Shown here piece after piece: positions 1 to 6,336 of a stretch of 14,756 bases of DNA (positions are counted from its first letter, which is position 1; each line of letters opens with the position of its first letter). A model generated the notes under the pieces. It was not told where the DNA came from and did no database searches. It saw only the letters and a list, made by a program, of their open reading frames with translations. The position numbers and the translations under genes were made by a program. The stretch comes from Actinomycetes bacterium (GTDB lineage: Bacteria > Actinomycetota > Acidimicrobiia > Acidimicrobiales > RAAP-2). The stretch lies in contig JAJXTB010000068.1 of NCBI GenBank assembly GCA_021784205.1, positions 1 through 14,756 of the forward strand, in the 5' to 3' direction.

Positions 1-168
1 GATGGTGCGCGGCGGGACCGGCAGCGAGAGACCGCCCACGGAAACCACGAGCGAGAAGCCCGAGTCGTTCTGAACCTGGACCGAGGAGTTGGCGGTCGTG
101 TACTTGGCCGGGTCGTAGACGGTCAGCTGGGTGCCGGCCGCGAGCTGGTACGGCCCGGTCGTTATCAC
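1..168 (-). CDS. Partial beta-rich virion protein (C-terminus outside window)
   Basis: A minus-strand frame opens with GTG at 168-166, directly after the stop of the upstream gene (TAG 171-169), and stays open for 56 codons to the window edge, so the rest is missing. The visible part contains the stretch VQVQNDSGFSLVVSVGG followed by LPVPPRTI. That alternation of short strands ending in a 'PP-T-I' turn is typical of small beta-sandwich capsid, spike or fibre proteins of bacterial viruses. It is the last visible gene of the leftward structural arm. The product is otherwise unrecognised. The GTG start is inferred from its abutment to the preceding stop; I see no strong Shine-Dalgarno (SD) sequence, so coupled translation is likely. 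Confidence 0.6.
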   Translation of the reverse strand, partial: MITTGPYQLAAGTQLTVYDPAKYTTANSSVQVQNDSGFSLVVSVGGLSLPVPPRTI

Positions 169-663
169 CTAGCGCACCGCGGGACCGGCGAGGACGTTGT
201 AGCACTCGAGGTACTGCACGGTACCCGTGGTGTTGCCGGGCAGCGCGGCGACGTAGACCTCGGCCTCACTGTCGATCTCGACCGAGTCGCCGGGGTTGAT
301 CTGGAAGCCGATGCCGACGTCGAGGTTGCTGCGCTCGTGGGACCAGGCGAAGCCCTTGGGGGTCGAGCCCACGCCGCCGACCGTGATCGTGGAGGGGCAC
401 GAGAGGGCGACGTACTTGCGGCCACGGCGCCGACCGATCATCTGGGTGGGAGTGGACGAGACCGTGAACTGCACGGCGCTGAAGGCCGAGGAGGCCCGCT
501 CGTAGACGGGTACCGCCTGCTCGTTGACGACGTCGAAGCGAGACGAGAGGATCTTCACCCGGTCGTCGCGGTCCTCGAACATCGGCCCGTCGATGGTCGG
601 GACCTCGTCGACGTAGCGCATGAGGCTCTCGTCGAGGTCGTGGTCGTGCTGGTTGATCGTCAT
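169..663 (-). CDS. Putative virion surface/decoration protein, 164 aa
   Basis: The product is unrecognised by name. The N-terminal 60 residues are acidic and polar (HDHDLDESL, FEDRDDR). The C-terminal half reads as a small beta-sandwich: RRRGRKYVALSCPS, then INPGDSVEIDSEAEVYVAAL, then TVQYLECYNV. The scheme 'KYVAL...PGDSVEID...VYVAA...V-YLE' recurs in small structural proteins of many phages (head decoration or baseplate-associated), so a virion surface role is inferred. The ATG at 663 lies 4 nt after the TAA stop of the upstream gene, and the partial gene starts right after this one ends, so the three form one transcription unit. A spike or vertex protein is an alternative. Confidence 0.8.
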   Translation of the reverse strand: MTINQHDHDLDESLMRYVDEVPTIDGPMFEDRDDRVKILSSRFDVVNEQAVPVYERASSAFSAVQFTVSSTPTQMIGRRRGRKYVALSCPSTITVGGVGSTPKGFAWSHERSNLDVGIGFQINPGDSVEIDSEAEVYVAALPGNTTGTVQYLECYNVLAGPAVR

Positions 664-667
664 GGTA

Positions 668-1420
668 TTACGCTACCCCTTCTGCTAGCTCGAGCGTCTG
701 CTTGCCCTTGGTGGAGGCGAAGAGGATCACGAGTCCCGTGATCGTCAGCGCCGCCCCGGCGAGGAAGATGCCCGTGTTCTTCAAGTTGACCGGGTTGGTG
801 ATCTTGCCGAGGAAGCCGCCGACCGACGCGACCCCCGAGCCCACCCCCTGGATCGTGGATATCGTTCCCTTGGCCCCCGGGATGGCGCCGACCACGTTGG
901 TGATCACGCCGCCCCCCGGTGTCGTCGCGCCGCCGGGCAGTTTGGTCAGTCCGGGCAGGGGAACGGGGTTCAGCAGGATCGGCTCGATCCACTGGCCCCA
1001 CCAGCCGGTCGGGTTGCCCTTCTGAGCGGCCCCCTTCTGTCCGAAGCTCGTGACCCCGCCGTAGTGTCCCGAGCCGTTCCAGGAGGACTTCGTGACCGCC
1101 TGGTTGAAGACGCTCGAGGGGGCCTGGTTGCGCAGCGACTTCACGATGGTCGGATAGCCCGAGAGCAGTGTATGCACCGTCTCACTGAGTCCGAGCCGCA
1201 CATTGCCGGTGTGGCCGGCCTTGATGGCGGCCGACGTCTGGACGCCGAGCGGGTTGCCCTGATTCTGGGACCAGTTGGCGGTCGTCGTCTGTTCGTTGGC
1301 GAGCCACGTGCCGACGTTGTTGATGTTGGTCTTGGTCACCGGGGCGTGGATGCCGGTGAGCAGCCCCACGATCCACGTGTAGGGCGAGACCGGGGCCGTC
1401 GCGGTCGTGGTCGAGCCCAC
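668..1420 (-). CDS. Virion membrane protein with murein-hydrolase-like N-terminal domain, 250 aa
   Basis: The N-terminal 120 residues carry a pattern seen in phage tape-measure and endolysin-type lysozyme-like domains. There is a short entry segment (LLTGIHAPVTKTNINNVGTW), then a Glu (E43) ahead of NPLGVQTS, then ETVHTLLSGYPTIVKSL and a final S-W (S113-W114) with G-H-Y. The middle is Gly/Pro-rich (about 150-205). One clear membrane span lies at about 217-235 (IFLAGAALTITGLVILF), followed by a short polar tail. I infer a virion-membrane protein that opens the peptidoglycan at entry, in the role PRD1 P7 plays. The start is GTG at 1420, because no ATG precedes the domain; it sits 3 nt after the upstream stop. 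The catalytic assignment of E43 is uncertain. Confidence 0.8.
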   Translation of the reverse strand: MGSTTTATAPVSPYTWIVGLLTGIHAPVTKTNINNVGTWLANEQTTTANWSQNQGNPLGVQTSAAIKAGHTGNVRLGLSETVHTLLSGYPTIVKSLRNQAPSSVFNQAVTKSSWNGSGHYGGVTSFGQKGAAQKGNPTGWWGQWIEPILLNPVPLPGLTKLPGGATTPGGGVITNVVGAIPGAKGTISTIQGVGSGVASVGGFLGKITNPVNLKNTGIFLAGAALTITGLVILFASTKGKQTLELAEGVA

Positions 1421-1423
1421 GGC

Positions 1424-2254
1424 TCAGCCTCGTGGTCTGACGGGGTCGTAGCCAGGGGTTCGGTAGTGGGTGACGGGCTGACGCGGAGCAGCGCCGCGGT
1501 GCGTGCCCTTGGCGACGCGGATGGGGAGCGAGTGACCGGTCGCGGTGGGGGGCGGGCCCGAGTTCTTCACGACGTTTCCAATCCCCCTCGCGGCGGCCGC
1601 GTTGGTGATCGGCTTGCCCTGGAGATACTGGCTGAGCGCCTGGCCGGCCTGGGCGACGCTGATGTGCTCGGCCGCGGCGATGGTCTTGGCCTTGGCGAGC
1701 CGCCACGCGTCGAGGGCCGCGTTCCCGCTGCCGGTCGTCGGGCTCGAGGTCTGCTGGCCGAGCAGGGTGCCGATCTCGGTCTGGATGGTGCCGACCTCGC
1801 TGCCGAGTCCACCGACCTGCCCCTGGAGCCCGCCGACCTGGGTGCCGATGCCGCTGACCTGGTTGGTGAGGCCGCCCATCGCGCTCTGGACCTGGGAGAC
1901 GGCCTGGGAGGTGGACATGCCCTGGGCGATCAGGTTCTGGATGTCCTGGGCGTAGGTGACGCCCGTCGAGGGGTCGATCGCCTGGAAGGGGTCGGTGGAG
2001 GACCCGCTCGTCGAGGTTCCCGACCCGGCCGCGAGCGAACCGACGCCGGCCGCGTAGGGCTGGCCGGTGAGCGGGTCGATCGAGGACGCCGGCGCGGCCG
2101 ACGATCCCGTCGACGCGCTGGCCGAGTTGGCCTGGTGCTGCTTGTAGAGGTAGTAGACGACGCCAGCGCCGCCGGCGATCGCGAAGTACGACCACGTCGG
2201 CAGCTTGCCCTTCTTGCCCTTCTTGCCCTTCGGGGTCGAGCTACTCTCCGGCAT
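1424..2254 (-). CDS. Membrane-anchored glycine-heptad coiled-coil protein, 276 aa
   Basis: The order of parts is clear. A Lys-rich cytosolic/inner tip (KGKKGKKGK, 9-17) is followed by one membrane span at about 21-37, a low-complexity Ser/Ala/Gly linker (42-88), and a helical region 92-168. Residues 127-168 form six consecutive seven-residue units of the form G-G-L-x-x-Q-V. A second helix follows at about 179-215 and a basic Pro-rich tail closes the protein. This suits a membrane-rooted stalk or vertex/spike base in an internal-membrane virion, which is an inference. The ATG at 2254 has a good SD (GGAGGG, about 7 nt upstream) and overlaps the upstream gene by 14 nt. I know no named homologue. 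Confidence 0.82.
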   Translation of the reverse strand: MPESSSTPKGKKGKKGKLPTWSYFAIAGGAGVVYYLYKQHQANSASASTGSSAAPASSIDPLTGQPYAAGVGSLAAGSGTSTSGSSTDPFQAIDPSTGVTYAQDIQNLIAQGMSTSQAVSQVQSAMGGLTNQVSGIGTQVGGLQGQVGGLGSEVGTIQTEIGTLLGQQTSSPTTGSGNAALDAWRLAKAKTIAAAEHISVAQAGQALSQYLQGKPITNAAAARGIGNVVKNSGPPPTATGHSLPIRVAKGTHRGAAPRQPVTHYRTPGYDPVRPRG

Positions 2255-2648
2255 TGGTCGTCCCTCCGACGTTCAGGTGGCTGCGGGCCTTCTCGACCTC
2301 GCGCTTCAGGGTGTCGAGGAACGTCCACTTCGCCTGGGGCGTTATGAGCTCGGGGGTCGGGGTGGGCTGGGGCGTCGAGGTGTCCACGAGGTCGATGCCG
2401 GCCTGCATGGCCGAGAGCTGACCGGGCTCGAGCATAGGCTCGGGCGAGGTCTCGAGCGGAGCCGGGTAGTCCTCGAGGGGGTTGTGCTCGAAGAGCGCCC
2501 CGAGGCCGCCCATCTCGCCGTGAAGGAACTGGTTCCAGTGCTCGTGGGCCGTGGCGGCCTGGTCGATGACGGCGGGCGGGACCTCGCCGGGACCGACCGA
2601 GACGTCCGGCGAGCTGTGCTCGGCGCGTAGGAGGAGGAGTCCGCTCAT
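2241..2648 (-). CDS. Hypothetical structural-arm protein, MSGLLL family, 135 aa
   Basis: The function is not recognised. The protein starts with MSGLLL, exactly like its upstream neighbour, although the codons differ. It then has a mostly acidic, Pro-rich body (PQPTPTPE around residue 95) and a short helical C-terminal part (TFLDTLKREVEKARSHL). No Cys and no membrane span beyond the very short hydrophobic N-terminus are present. The start ATG overlaps the upstream stop as TGATG at 2646-2650, so translation is coupled. Its place between membrane genes and the coiled-coil gene suggests a minor virion protein. Confidence 0.78.
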   Translation of the reverse strand: MSGLLLLRAEHSSPDVSVGPGEVPPAVIDQAATAHEHWNQFLHGEMGGLGALFEHNPLEDYPAPLETSPEPMLEPGQLSAMQAGIDLVDTSTPQPTPTPELITPQAKWTFLDTLKREVEKARSHLNVGGTTNAGE

Positions 2649-3079
2649 CAGCCGGCCGTGAAGATCGAGGACATCTGGTCGGGCTGGGGCGGGTTCTCGA
2701 CCACCTCGGTCATGGCGATGGACCAGTTCTGATTGTTGAAGGCCCCCCCGGGACCGAAGCGGAAGTTCGGGTTCGACGGGCTGGCCTGCTGGGTCTCGAA
2801 GTCCGTCTTGTGCAGGCAGTCGGCCACGGGCAGCGGAGAGGCCCCCACCGAGCCCACGACGCCTGGAATGCCCCGCGCCGCTATGGTCGCCGGGCCGTGG
2901 GTCTGCTGCTGTCCTGGACGCGCTGAGAGGCCGTAGTTGTCACCCTCGCCGACCGGCACCATTCCGGAATTAAGCGGCTCGGTCAGACCGTCGAAGCGTT
3001 CGTAGTTGGTATCGACCGCGCTCTCGAGGGGAGGCGACTGGGGGACCGCCGGCCCCGTGACGAGCAGGAGCCCAGACAT
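2648..3079 (-). CDS. Hypothetical structural-arm protein, MSGLLL family, 143 aa
   Basis: The function is not recognised. It begins MSGLLLVTGPAVPQSP and continues as a Gly/Pro/Asn/Gln-rich chain with little predicted helix (SNPNFRFGPGGAFNNQNW near the C-terminus), which suggests an extended or beta-rich minor virion protein. It has a single Cys. The ATG at 3079-3077 directly abuts the upstream stop codon (TAG 3082-3080), with a purine-rich AGGGGG run a few bases before, so the start is well placed. It shares its first six residues with the next gene; beyond that I see no similarity. Confidence 0.78.
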   Translation of the reverse strand: MSGLLLVTGPAVPQSPPLESAVDTNYERFDGLTEPLNSGMVPVGEGDNYGLSARPGQQQTHGPATIAARGIPGVVGSVGASPLPVADCLHKTDFETQQASPSNPNFRFGPGGAFNNQNWSIAMTEVVENPPQPDQMSSIFTAG

Positions 3080-3238
3080 CTAGGCCCCCTGGGCTGCGCT
3101 GAGTGTGTGGCTGATCGCCGCTCCGCTCGAGTTGATGACGGCCGGGGTCTGCTTGCCGGGACCGACCAGCGTGGTCGCCAGTGCGATGACGATAAGCCCT
3201 CCGAAGAAGATGGTCCCGATCTTTTCTGCCCTGCTCAT
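3080..3238 (-). CDS. Small single-span membrane protein, 52 aa
   Basis: The translation starts MSRAEKIGTIFFGGLIVIALATTLVG. A charged N-terminus of six residues is followed by one membrane span at about 7-25, and a small polar tail ends in AISHTLSAAQGA. The tail is weakly amphipathic and could lie on a capsid or membrane surface. ATG 3238-3236 overlaps the stop of the three-span gene upstream, and the stop abuts the next ATG. The position in a run of micro-membrane genes beside the capsid gene suggests a virion membrane component, like the many small membrane proteins of tectiviruses. Confidence 0.8.
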   Translation of the reverse strand: MSRAEKIGTIFFGGLIVIALATTLVGPGKQTPAVINSSGAAISHTLSAAQGA

Positions 3239-3573
3239 GGCACGCTCACTTTCGCTGGGGTCGCCGCCGTCGTGCCGGTGAGGTGGCTCACTGCACCGAA
3301 GACGGTCGTCCCGTTAATCAATATGCTAGACACCAACGTCACCGCCGCGAGTCCTTTGGCGAAGCTCGCAGCGCCGTCACCGGCCTGGGCGAGCAGGACC
3401 AGCAACACCGTGCCGATCGCGCCGCCGAGCATGATCTTCACGTCGCCGCCCGCTCCGGCGGTGATCGGCGAAGACGGGTTCGTGCCCGTGGGGTGCTTGG
3501 TCTGATGGCCGATGACCCCGAAGGCCACGGCGAAAGCCATGAAGGCCACGATCTGTCGGCTCGGGTTCTCCAC
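3235..3573 (-). CDS. Three-span membrane protein, 112 aa
   Basis: The product has hydrophobic segments at about 8-22, 46-63 and 71-93, separated by a polar loop (HQTKHPTGTNPSSP) and a short Gly/Asp-rich turn. The C-terminal tail is Thr/Ala-rich. The layout resembles small pore-forming or pilin/VirB2-like proteins as much as a virion membrane protein; context favours the latter. The start is GTG at 3573-3571, overlapping the TGA stop of the preceding micro-gene (3576-3574). An ATG 4 nt upstream (3577) is in another frame. The 3' end overlaps the next start by 4 nt. Confidence 0.8.
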   Translation of the reverse strand: MENPSRQIVAFMAFAVAFGVIGHQTKHPTGTNPSSPITAGAGGDVKIMLGGAIGTVLLVLLAQAGDGAASFAKGLAAVTLVSSILINGTTVFGAVSHLTGTTAATPAKVSVP

Positions 3574-3702
3574 TCATCCCCCTGACATGGCGGCCTTGGC
3601 CGTCGTGACGGGGTGGGCGATGGTCTTAGCGTGCTCCGCCTTGTAGGCGGAATACATCATGTAGGCACCGATGAACAGGAGCGCAGCTCCTACGCCAGCC
3701 AT
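3574..3702 (-). CDS. Small single-span membrane protein, 42 aa
   Basis: The translation begins MAGVGAALLFIGAYMMYSAY and continues with a short helical basic tail containing KAEHAKTIAHPV. One membrane span at about 3-20 is evident. I chose the ATG at 3702-3700 because GGAGG lies 8 nt upstream (complement of 3711-3715). Upstream in-frame GTGs at 3708 and 3738 would add up to 12 residues but lack an SD. The gene overlaps the GTG of the next gene at its stop. It is one of a group of micro-membrane genes downstream of the capsid gene. Confidence 0.72.
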   Translation of the reverse strand: MAGVGAALLFIGAYMMYSAYKAEHAKTIAHPVTTAKAAMSGG

Positions 3703-3761
3703 CGCCACGACCTCCGAGCGAACCGCCAGGCCCGCCACGCGTAGAAGGCGACGCGGGCCAT
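3690..3761 (-). CDS. Possible 23-aa Trp/Arg-rich cationic peptide
   Basis: This ATG-started frame fills the otherwise empty gap between two membrane micro-genes. Its product has four Trp and six Arg in 23 residues (ending RRSWRWLA) and would form a strongly cationic amphipathic helix. The ATG lies 4 nt after the upstream stop and the frame overlaps the next gene by 13 nt, as expected in this compact operon. No convincing SD is present, so expression would depend on coupling. Chance translation of GC-rich DNA (TGG and CGG codons) is the competing explanation. Confidence 0.4.
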   Translation of the reverse strand: MARVAFYAWRAWRFARRSWRWLA

Positions 3762-3765
3762 TGGA

Positions 3766-3843
3766 TCAGCCGTGCTTCTTGCCGACGTAGTAGCCGATAA
3801 GACCGGCGACGACCGCGATGATGACCGTGTGGGTGGGCTTCAT
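3766..3843 (-). CDS. Micro membrane protein, 25 aa
   Basis: The product begins MKPTHTVIIAVVAGLIGYY and ends in VGKKHG: a short polar head, one membrane span (about 7-19) and a basic tail. This is a typical single-span virion micro-protein shape. A strong purine run (AGGAAAGGA) sits 5-6 nt before the ATG at 3843-3841, partly overlapping the upstream stop region. The strong SD and clean hydrophobic pattern make it credible despite its length. Confidence 0.72.
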   Translation of the reverse strand: MKPTHTVIIAVVAGLIGYYVGKKHG

Positions 3844-3855
3844 GGTTATCCTTTC

Positions 3856-3987
3856 CTATTCCCGGGCACTAGGCCGACGAAAGATGATCCCGAGTGCGAC
3901 AAGTCCGAGCGCCGCAGTCCCGACCACCAGCCATACGCCGTGCGTGGGGGTTAGCCCGCCCTGCTTGGAGTCGCTCTGATCGGTCAT
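3856..3987 (-). CDS. Small single-span membrane protein, 43 aa
   Basis: The polar N-terminus (MTDQSDSKQGGLTPTHG) is followed by one membrane span at about 18-36 (VWLVVGTAALGLVALGIIF) and a positively charged end (RRPSARE). Charge distribution predicts the C-terminus inside. ATG 3987-3985 has the SD AGGAGA 5 nt upstream, and that SD overlaps the stop codon of the capsid gene, so it is co-translated with the capsid candidate. A virion membrane role is inferred from position. Confidence 0.8.
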   Translation of the reverse strand: MTDQSDSKQGGLTPTHGVWLVVGTAALGLVALGIIFRRPSARE

Positions 3988-3996
3988 CGGGTTCTC

Positions 3997-5313
3997 CTAG
4001 TTGTAGAGAGTCGCGCCGGACTCGGGGCTGATGACGCGCACGTCGACCTCGAGGAACGAGCTGCCCGATCCCCAGATCGAGTCACGGACCTGAAGCTTCG
4101 TGCCGGGCTCGGTGGCGAGGTTCTGGTTCGCCAGGGCGAAGTTCTCGTTCTTGTCGAAGAGGCTGTTGATGTACGGCCCGAACGTGAACACGCCCGCGTC
4201 CAGGTAGCCGGGGTTACCGGCCTGGGACGAGACGCCGTTGGTGAGGTTGTAGAACCTCGACATCTCGCGCAGCCACATGCTCTGGCCGAGGCTGAGCAGC
4301 GTGAAGTCGTTGACCGCGAAGTTGAACGTCGCGGGCCAGTTCGCGTAGCCGGCGTCGAGGCCGTTGCCCAGGGTGTAGGCGTCGCGGGCGTTGGTCGCCA
4401 CGGTCGTGCGCAGTGTCCAGACGATGTTGCTGATCACCTCGCCGACGCTCGTCAGCTGGAACGGGGCCGAGCCCCCGCCCGAGACCTCGTTGTGACGTTC
4501 GGAGCGGACGTAGCCGACCGTGCCGAGACCGGCCGGGGTGCGAGCCGTCGAGACCGACTGACCCGAGGAGACGATCACCGGCGGGGGGCTGGTCCAGTAC
4601 ATTTGCCAGATCCGCACGTTGAGCGTGACACTCGTCGCGGGGGCCGTGGTGTAGACGCTGTTCTCGTCGTCCGTGCCCGAGCCGAAGGAGGCGGCCGGGG
4701 TGAGGATGAGGTGCATGACCTCGTTCGCGGCCGAGTTCGTCAGCGCCCCGAAGGCGTCACGCCGGCGGTTCTCGACGGGGATCACCAGGCGGAAGTTCGC
4801 GCTGCCGGCGTTGGTCGCCGTCGAGCCGGCCGCGTTGTTCGCGGCCGTGGGAACCATGAAGAAGCCGGCGTCACGGGCGGGGTCGAAGTTGCATCCCGTG
4901 TCCGAGAGGAACTTGTTCAGCTGGGCGAGCTTGAAGCCGCTGATCGCCGTGACGATGGCCTGGTTGCTCGGGTCGGTGAGTTGGATGCCGGCCGATCCGA
5001 AGACGTTGAAGGGGGCGTCCGGGCCCCACTTGACCGCCGTCGTTACGTTCACCCCGACGAGGTTGACGTCGAGGATGATGTAGGCGAGGAAGGCGTTGGT
5101 GAGCAGGCTCACCTGAGTCGGTATGCCGGCGGGCAACGCGGTCAGGGTCTTGTCCTGCATGGCGGCGAGACTCGACGCCCGCGTGAAGGGGACCTTGCTC
5201 GCCTGGGTCGACGGGGCCGCCGCGCCGGGCGACTGGGCCAGCGACTGCGGAGACGGCCCGTTTGCCGGCGCGCCGATTCCGGTGGATGCGGGTACTGCCG
5301 TGGTGGTTGCCAT
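3997..5313 (-). CDS. Major capsid protein candidate (double jelly-roll type), 438 aa
   Basis: This is the largest protein of the structural arm. It has an Ala/Ser/Pro-rich arm (1-40) and then a long beta-rich body without membrane spans. Features include YIILDVNLVGVNV (about 76-88), FRLVIPVENRRRDAF, VTLNVRIWQMYWTSPPP, an Arg-rich WTLRTT and FNFAVNDFTLLSLGQSMWLREM followed by a tyrosine-containing helix (SRFYNL). The body ends in the strand LQVRDS...FLEVDVRVIS. Length is close to double-jelly-roll capsid proteins (PRD1 P3 about 395 aa). Together with the ATPase one gene upstream, this supports the assignment; sequence identity to a known capsid cannot be claimed by eye. The ATG has a strong SD (AAGGAGA, 8 nt upstream). 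Confidence 0.78.
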   Translation of the reverse strand: MATTTAVPASTGIGAPANGPSPQSLAQSPGAAAPSTQASKVPFTRASSLAAMQDKTLTALPAGIPTQVSLLTNAFLAYIILDVNLVGVNVTTAVKWGPDAPFNVFGSAGIQLTDPSNQAIVTAISGFKLAQLNKFLSDTGCNFDPARDAGFFMVPTAANNAAGSTATNAGSANFRLVIPVENRRRDAFGALTNSAANEVMHLILTPAASFGSGTDDENSVYTTAPATSVTLNVRIWQMYWTSPPPVIVSSGQSVSTARTPAGLGTVGYVRSERHNEVSGGGSAPFQLTSVGEVISNIVWTLRTTVATNARDAYTLGNGLDAGYANWPATFNFAVNDFTLLSLGQSMWLREMSRFYNLTNGVSSQAGNPGYLDAGVFTFGPYINSLFDKNENFALANQNLATEPGTKLQVRDSIWGSGSSFLEVDVRVISPESGATLYN

Positions 5314-5326
5314 TGTGTCTATCTCC

Positions 5327-5497
5327 TTAGAAGAGAACTAGGTAGCCCTGGGCGATCGGGTGATCCTTGTGACGGATCGCCAGGACTTTGAATGTACCGA
5401 TGACGACGATCGCCGAGAGGCCGGCGGCGAGCACGGTCACGACGTCGATTCGCACGCCCGGGACCGATACTTTCACGACCGGATCGTTGAGTGCCAT
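5327..5497 (-). CDS. Small membrane protein between ATPase and capsid genes, 56 aa
   Basis: The product begins MALNDPVVKVSVPGVRIDVV, has one membrane span at about 19-35 (VVTVLAAGLSAIVVIGT) and ends in IAQGYLVLF. In PRD1 the small membrane proteins P20 and P22 are encoded between the ATPase (P9) and the capsid protein (P3); this gene sits in the same place, so a packaging-vertex membrane role is a reasonable inference. The ATG at 5497 is preceded by GAGGAC. A second ATG 8 nt upstream is out of frame and stops after ten codons. Its stop codon forms part of the SD of the capsid gene. Confidence 0.8.
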   Translation of the reverse strand: MALNDPVVKVSVPGVRIDVVTVLAAGLSAIVVIGTFKVLAIRHKDHPIAQGYLVLF

Positions 5498-5535
5498 GTC
5501 CTCATGGTAGAGGGGGGGCGGCGAGTCGTGCTGTA

Positions 5536-6336
5536 TTAAGCCCAGGACCGGGGGACCTCGCAGACCTCCCAGTTGGAGCCGTCCACCATCGGGGCGTGCA
5601 GGAACTGGTGACCGGTCTCGGGGTTGCCGCGGTTGAGGCCGCGCACCGCGGCCGTGAAGTCGGCCGTCGACTTGCCCGTGTAGGACGCGAGCTCACGGAT
5701 GTCGTTGGTGTTGCCGGTGCGGAACTGGTAGAGCTCGTGGCAGCTCTCGTGGGTGATCACCGGGATGCCGCTCGGTCGCTGGATGACCAGGTGCATGCTC
5801 ACGCCGTTGCCCGCCCCGCCGTAGGCGATCGCCGAGATCTCGTCGCCGAGGTCGAGGCCCTTTCGCCCGCAGACCCAGAGGCCCTCGTCCACGCCGAGCG
5901 TCCACGAGCCCTCCACGAAGATGTCGCGCACCGCCTGGCGGTAGACGGCCTGGTGGCGGTGAAGGTCGGCGTAGGACTTCATCTCGGGCCACAAGATGAG
6001 CTTGACTTGCTCGTAGGGGCCGCGCTGCTTCAACTCCTTCGGCGTGGGGGGCCAGTGGTCGATGCGGACGTAGCCCTCCTTATAGATGTAGTCGTCCAGG
6101 CTCGGGTCCCAGGGCTTGGTTCCGAGCACCAGGACCGTCTTCTTCATGCGCAGCATGATCCGGTTGAGCGTGGTCTTGCCCGAGCGGGTGCGTCCGTTGA
6201 AGAGCCGGTGGATGCCCTCGACAGTGGTTCGCTTGGTCTTGGGGTTGGTCGAGACCTTGGCCGCGTTGTTGCGATCGACCTGGGCATTGATGAACTGGCT
6301 CCAGGGTATGACCGGGGGCTTCTCAGTCGGCTGCAT
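5536..6336 (-). CDS. Genome-packaging ATPase, FtsK/HerA superfamily, 266 aa
   Basis: This P-loop ATPase most likely powers DNA packaging into the capsid. With the ATG at 6336 as residue 1, Walker A is GRTRSGKT (48-55), with K54 and T55 as nucleotide-binding residues. Walker B is WTLGVDEG with D150-E151. A Q-R-P motif (186-188, VIQRPSG) matches the conserved Gln/Arg sensor of the FtsK/HerA superfamily. Length and simple one-domain layout match viral A32-like packaging ATPases of membrane-containing viruses (PRD1 P9 about 227 aa). The frame is open to a GTG at 6366, but the ATG at 6336 overlaps the end of the upstream gene by 14 nt, as is usual here. A filamentous-phage Zot-like ATPase is a less likely alternative. 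Confidence 0.9.
   Translation of the reverse strand: MQPTEKPPVIPWSQFINAQVDRNNAAKVSTNPKTKRTTVEGIHRLFNGRTRSGKTTLNRIMLRMKKTVLVLGTKPWDPSLDDYIYKEGYVRIDHWPPTPKELKQRGPYEQVKLILWPEMKSYADLHRHQAVYRQAVRDIFVEGSWTLGVDEGLWVCGRKGLDLGDEISAIAYGGAGNGVSMHLVIQRPSGIPVITHESCHELYQFRTGNTNDIRELASYTGKSTADFTAAVRGLNRGNPETGHQFLHAPMVDGSNWEVCEVPRSWA

Noticed and set aside
1064..2347. Long plus-strand open frame of 427 codons.
   Set aside because: It is antisense to three coherent minus-strand genes and has Arg/Gly/Asp-rich shadow composition, as do the large open frames at 4492-5391, 5491-6414, 11237-12244 (minus) and 13079-13738.
3677..3691. AGGAGC-GCA-GCTCCT dyad.
   Set aside because: A 6-bp GC-rich inverted repeat inside a coding micro-gene is expected by chance at this GC content, and no rare-codon signature accompanies it.
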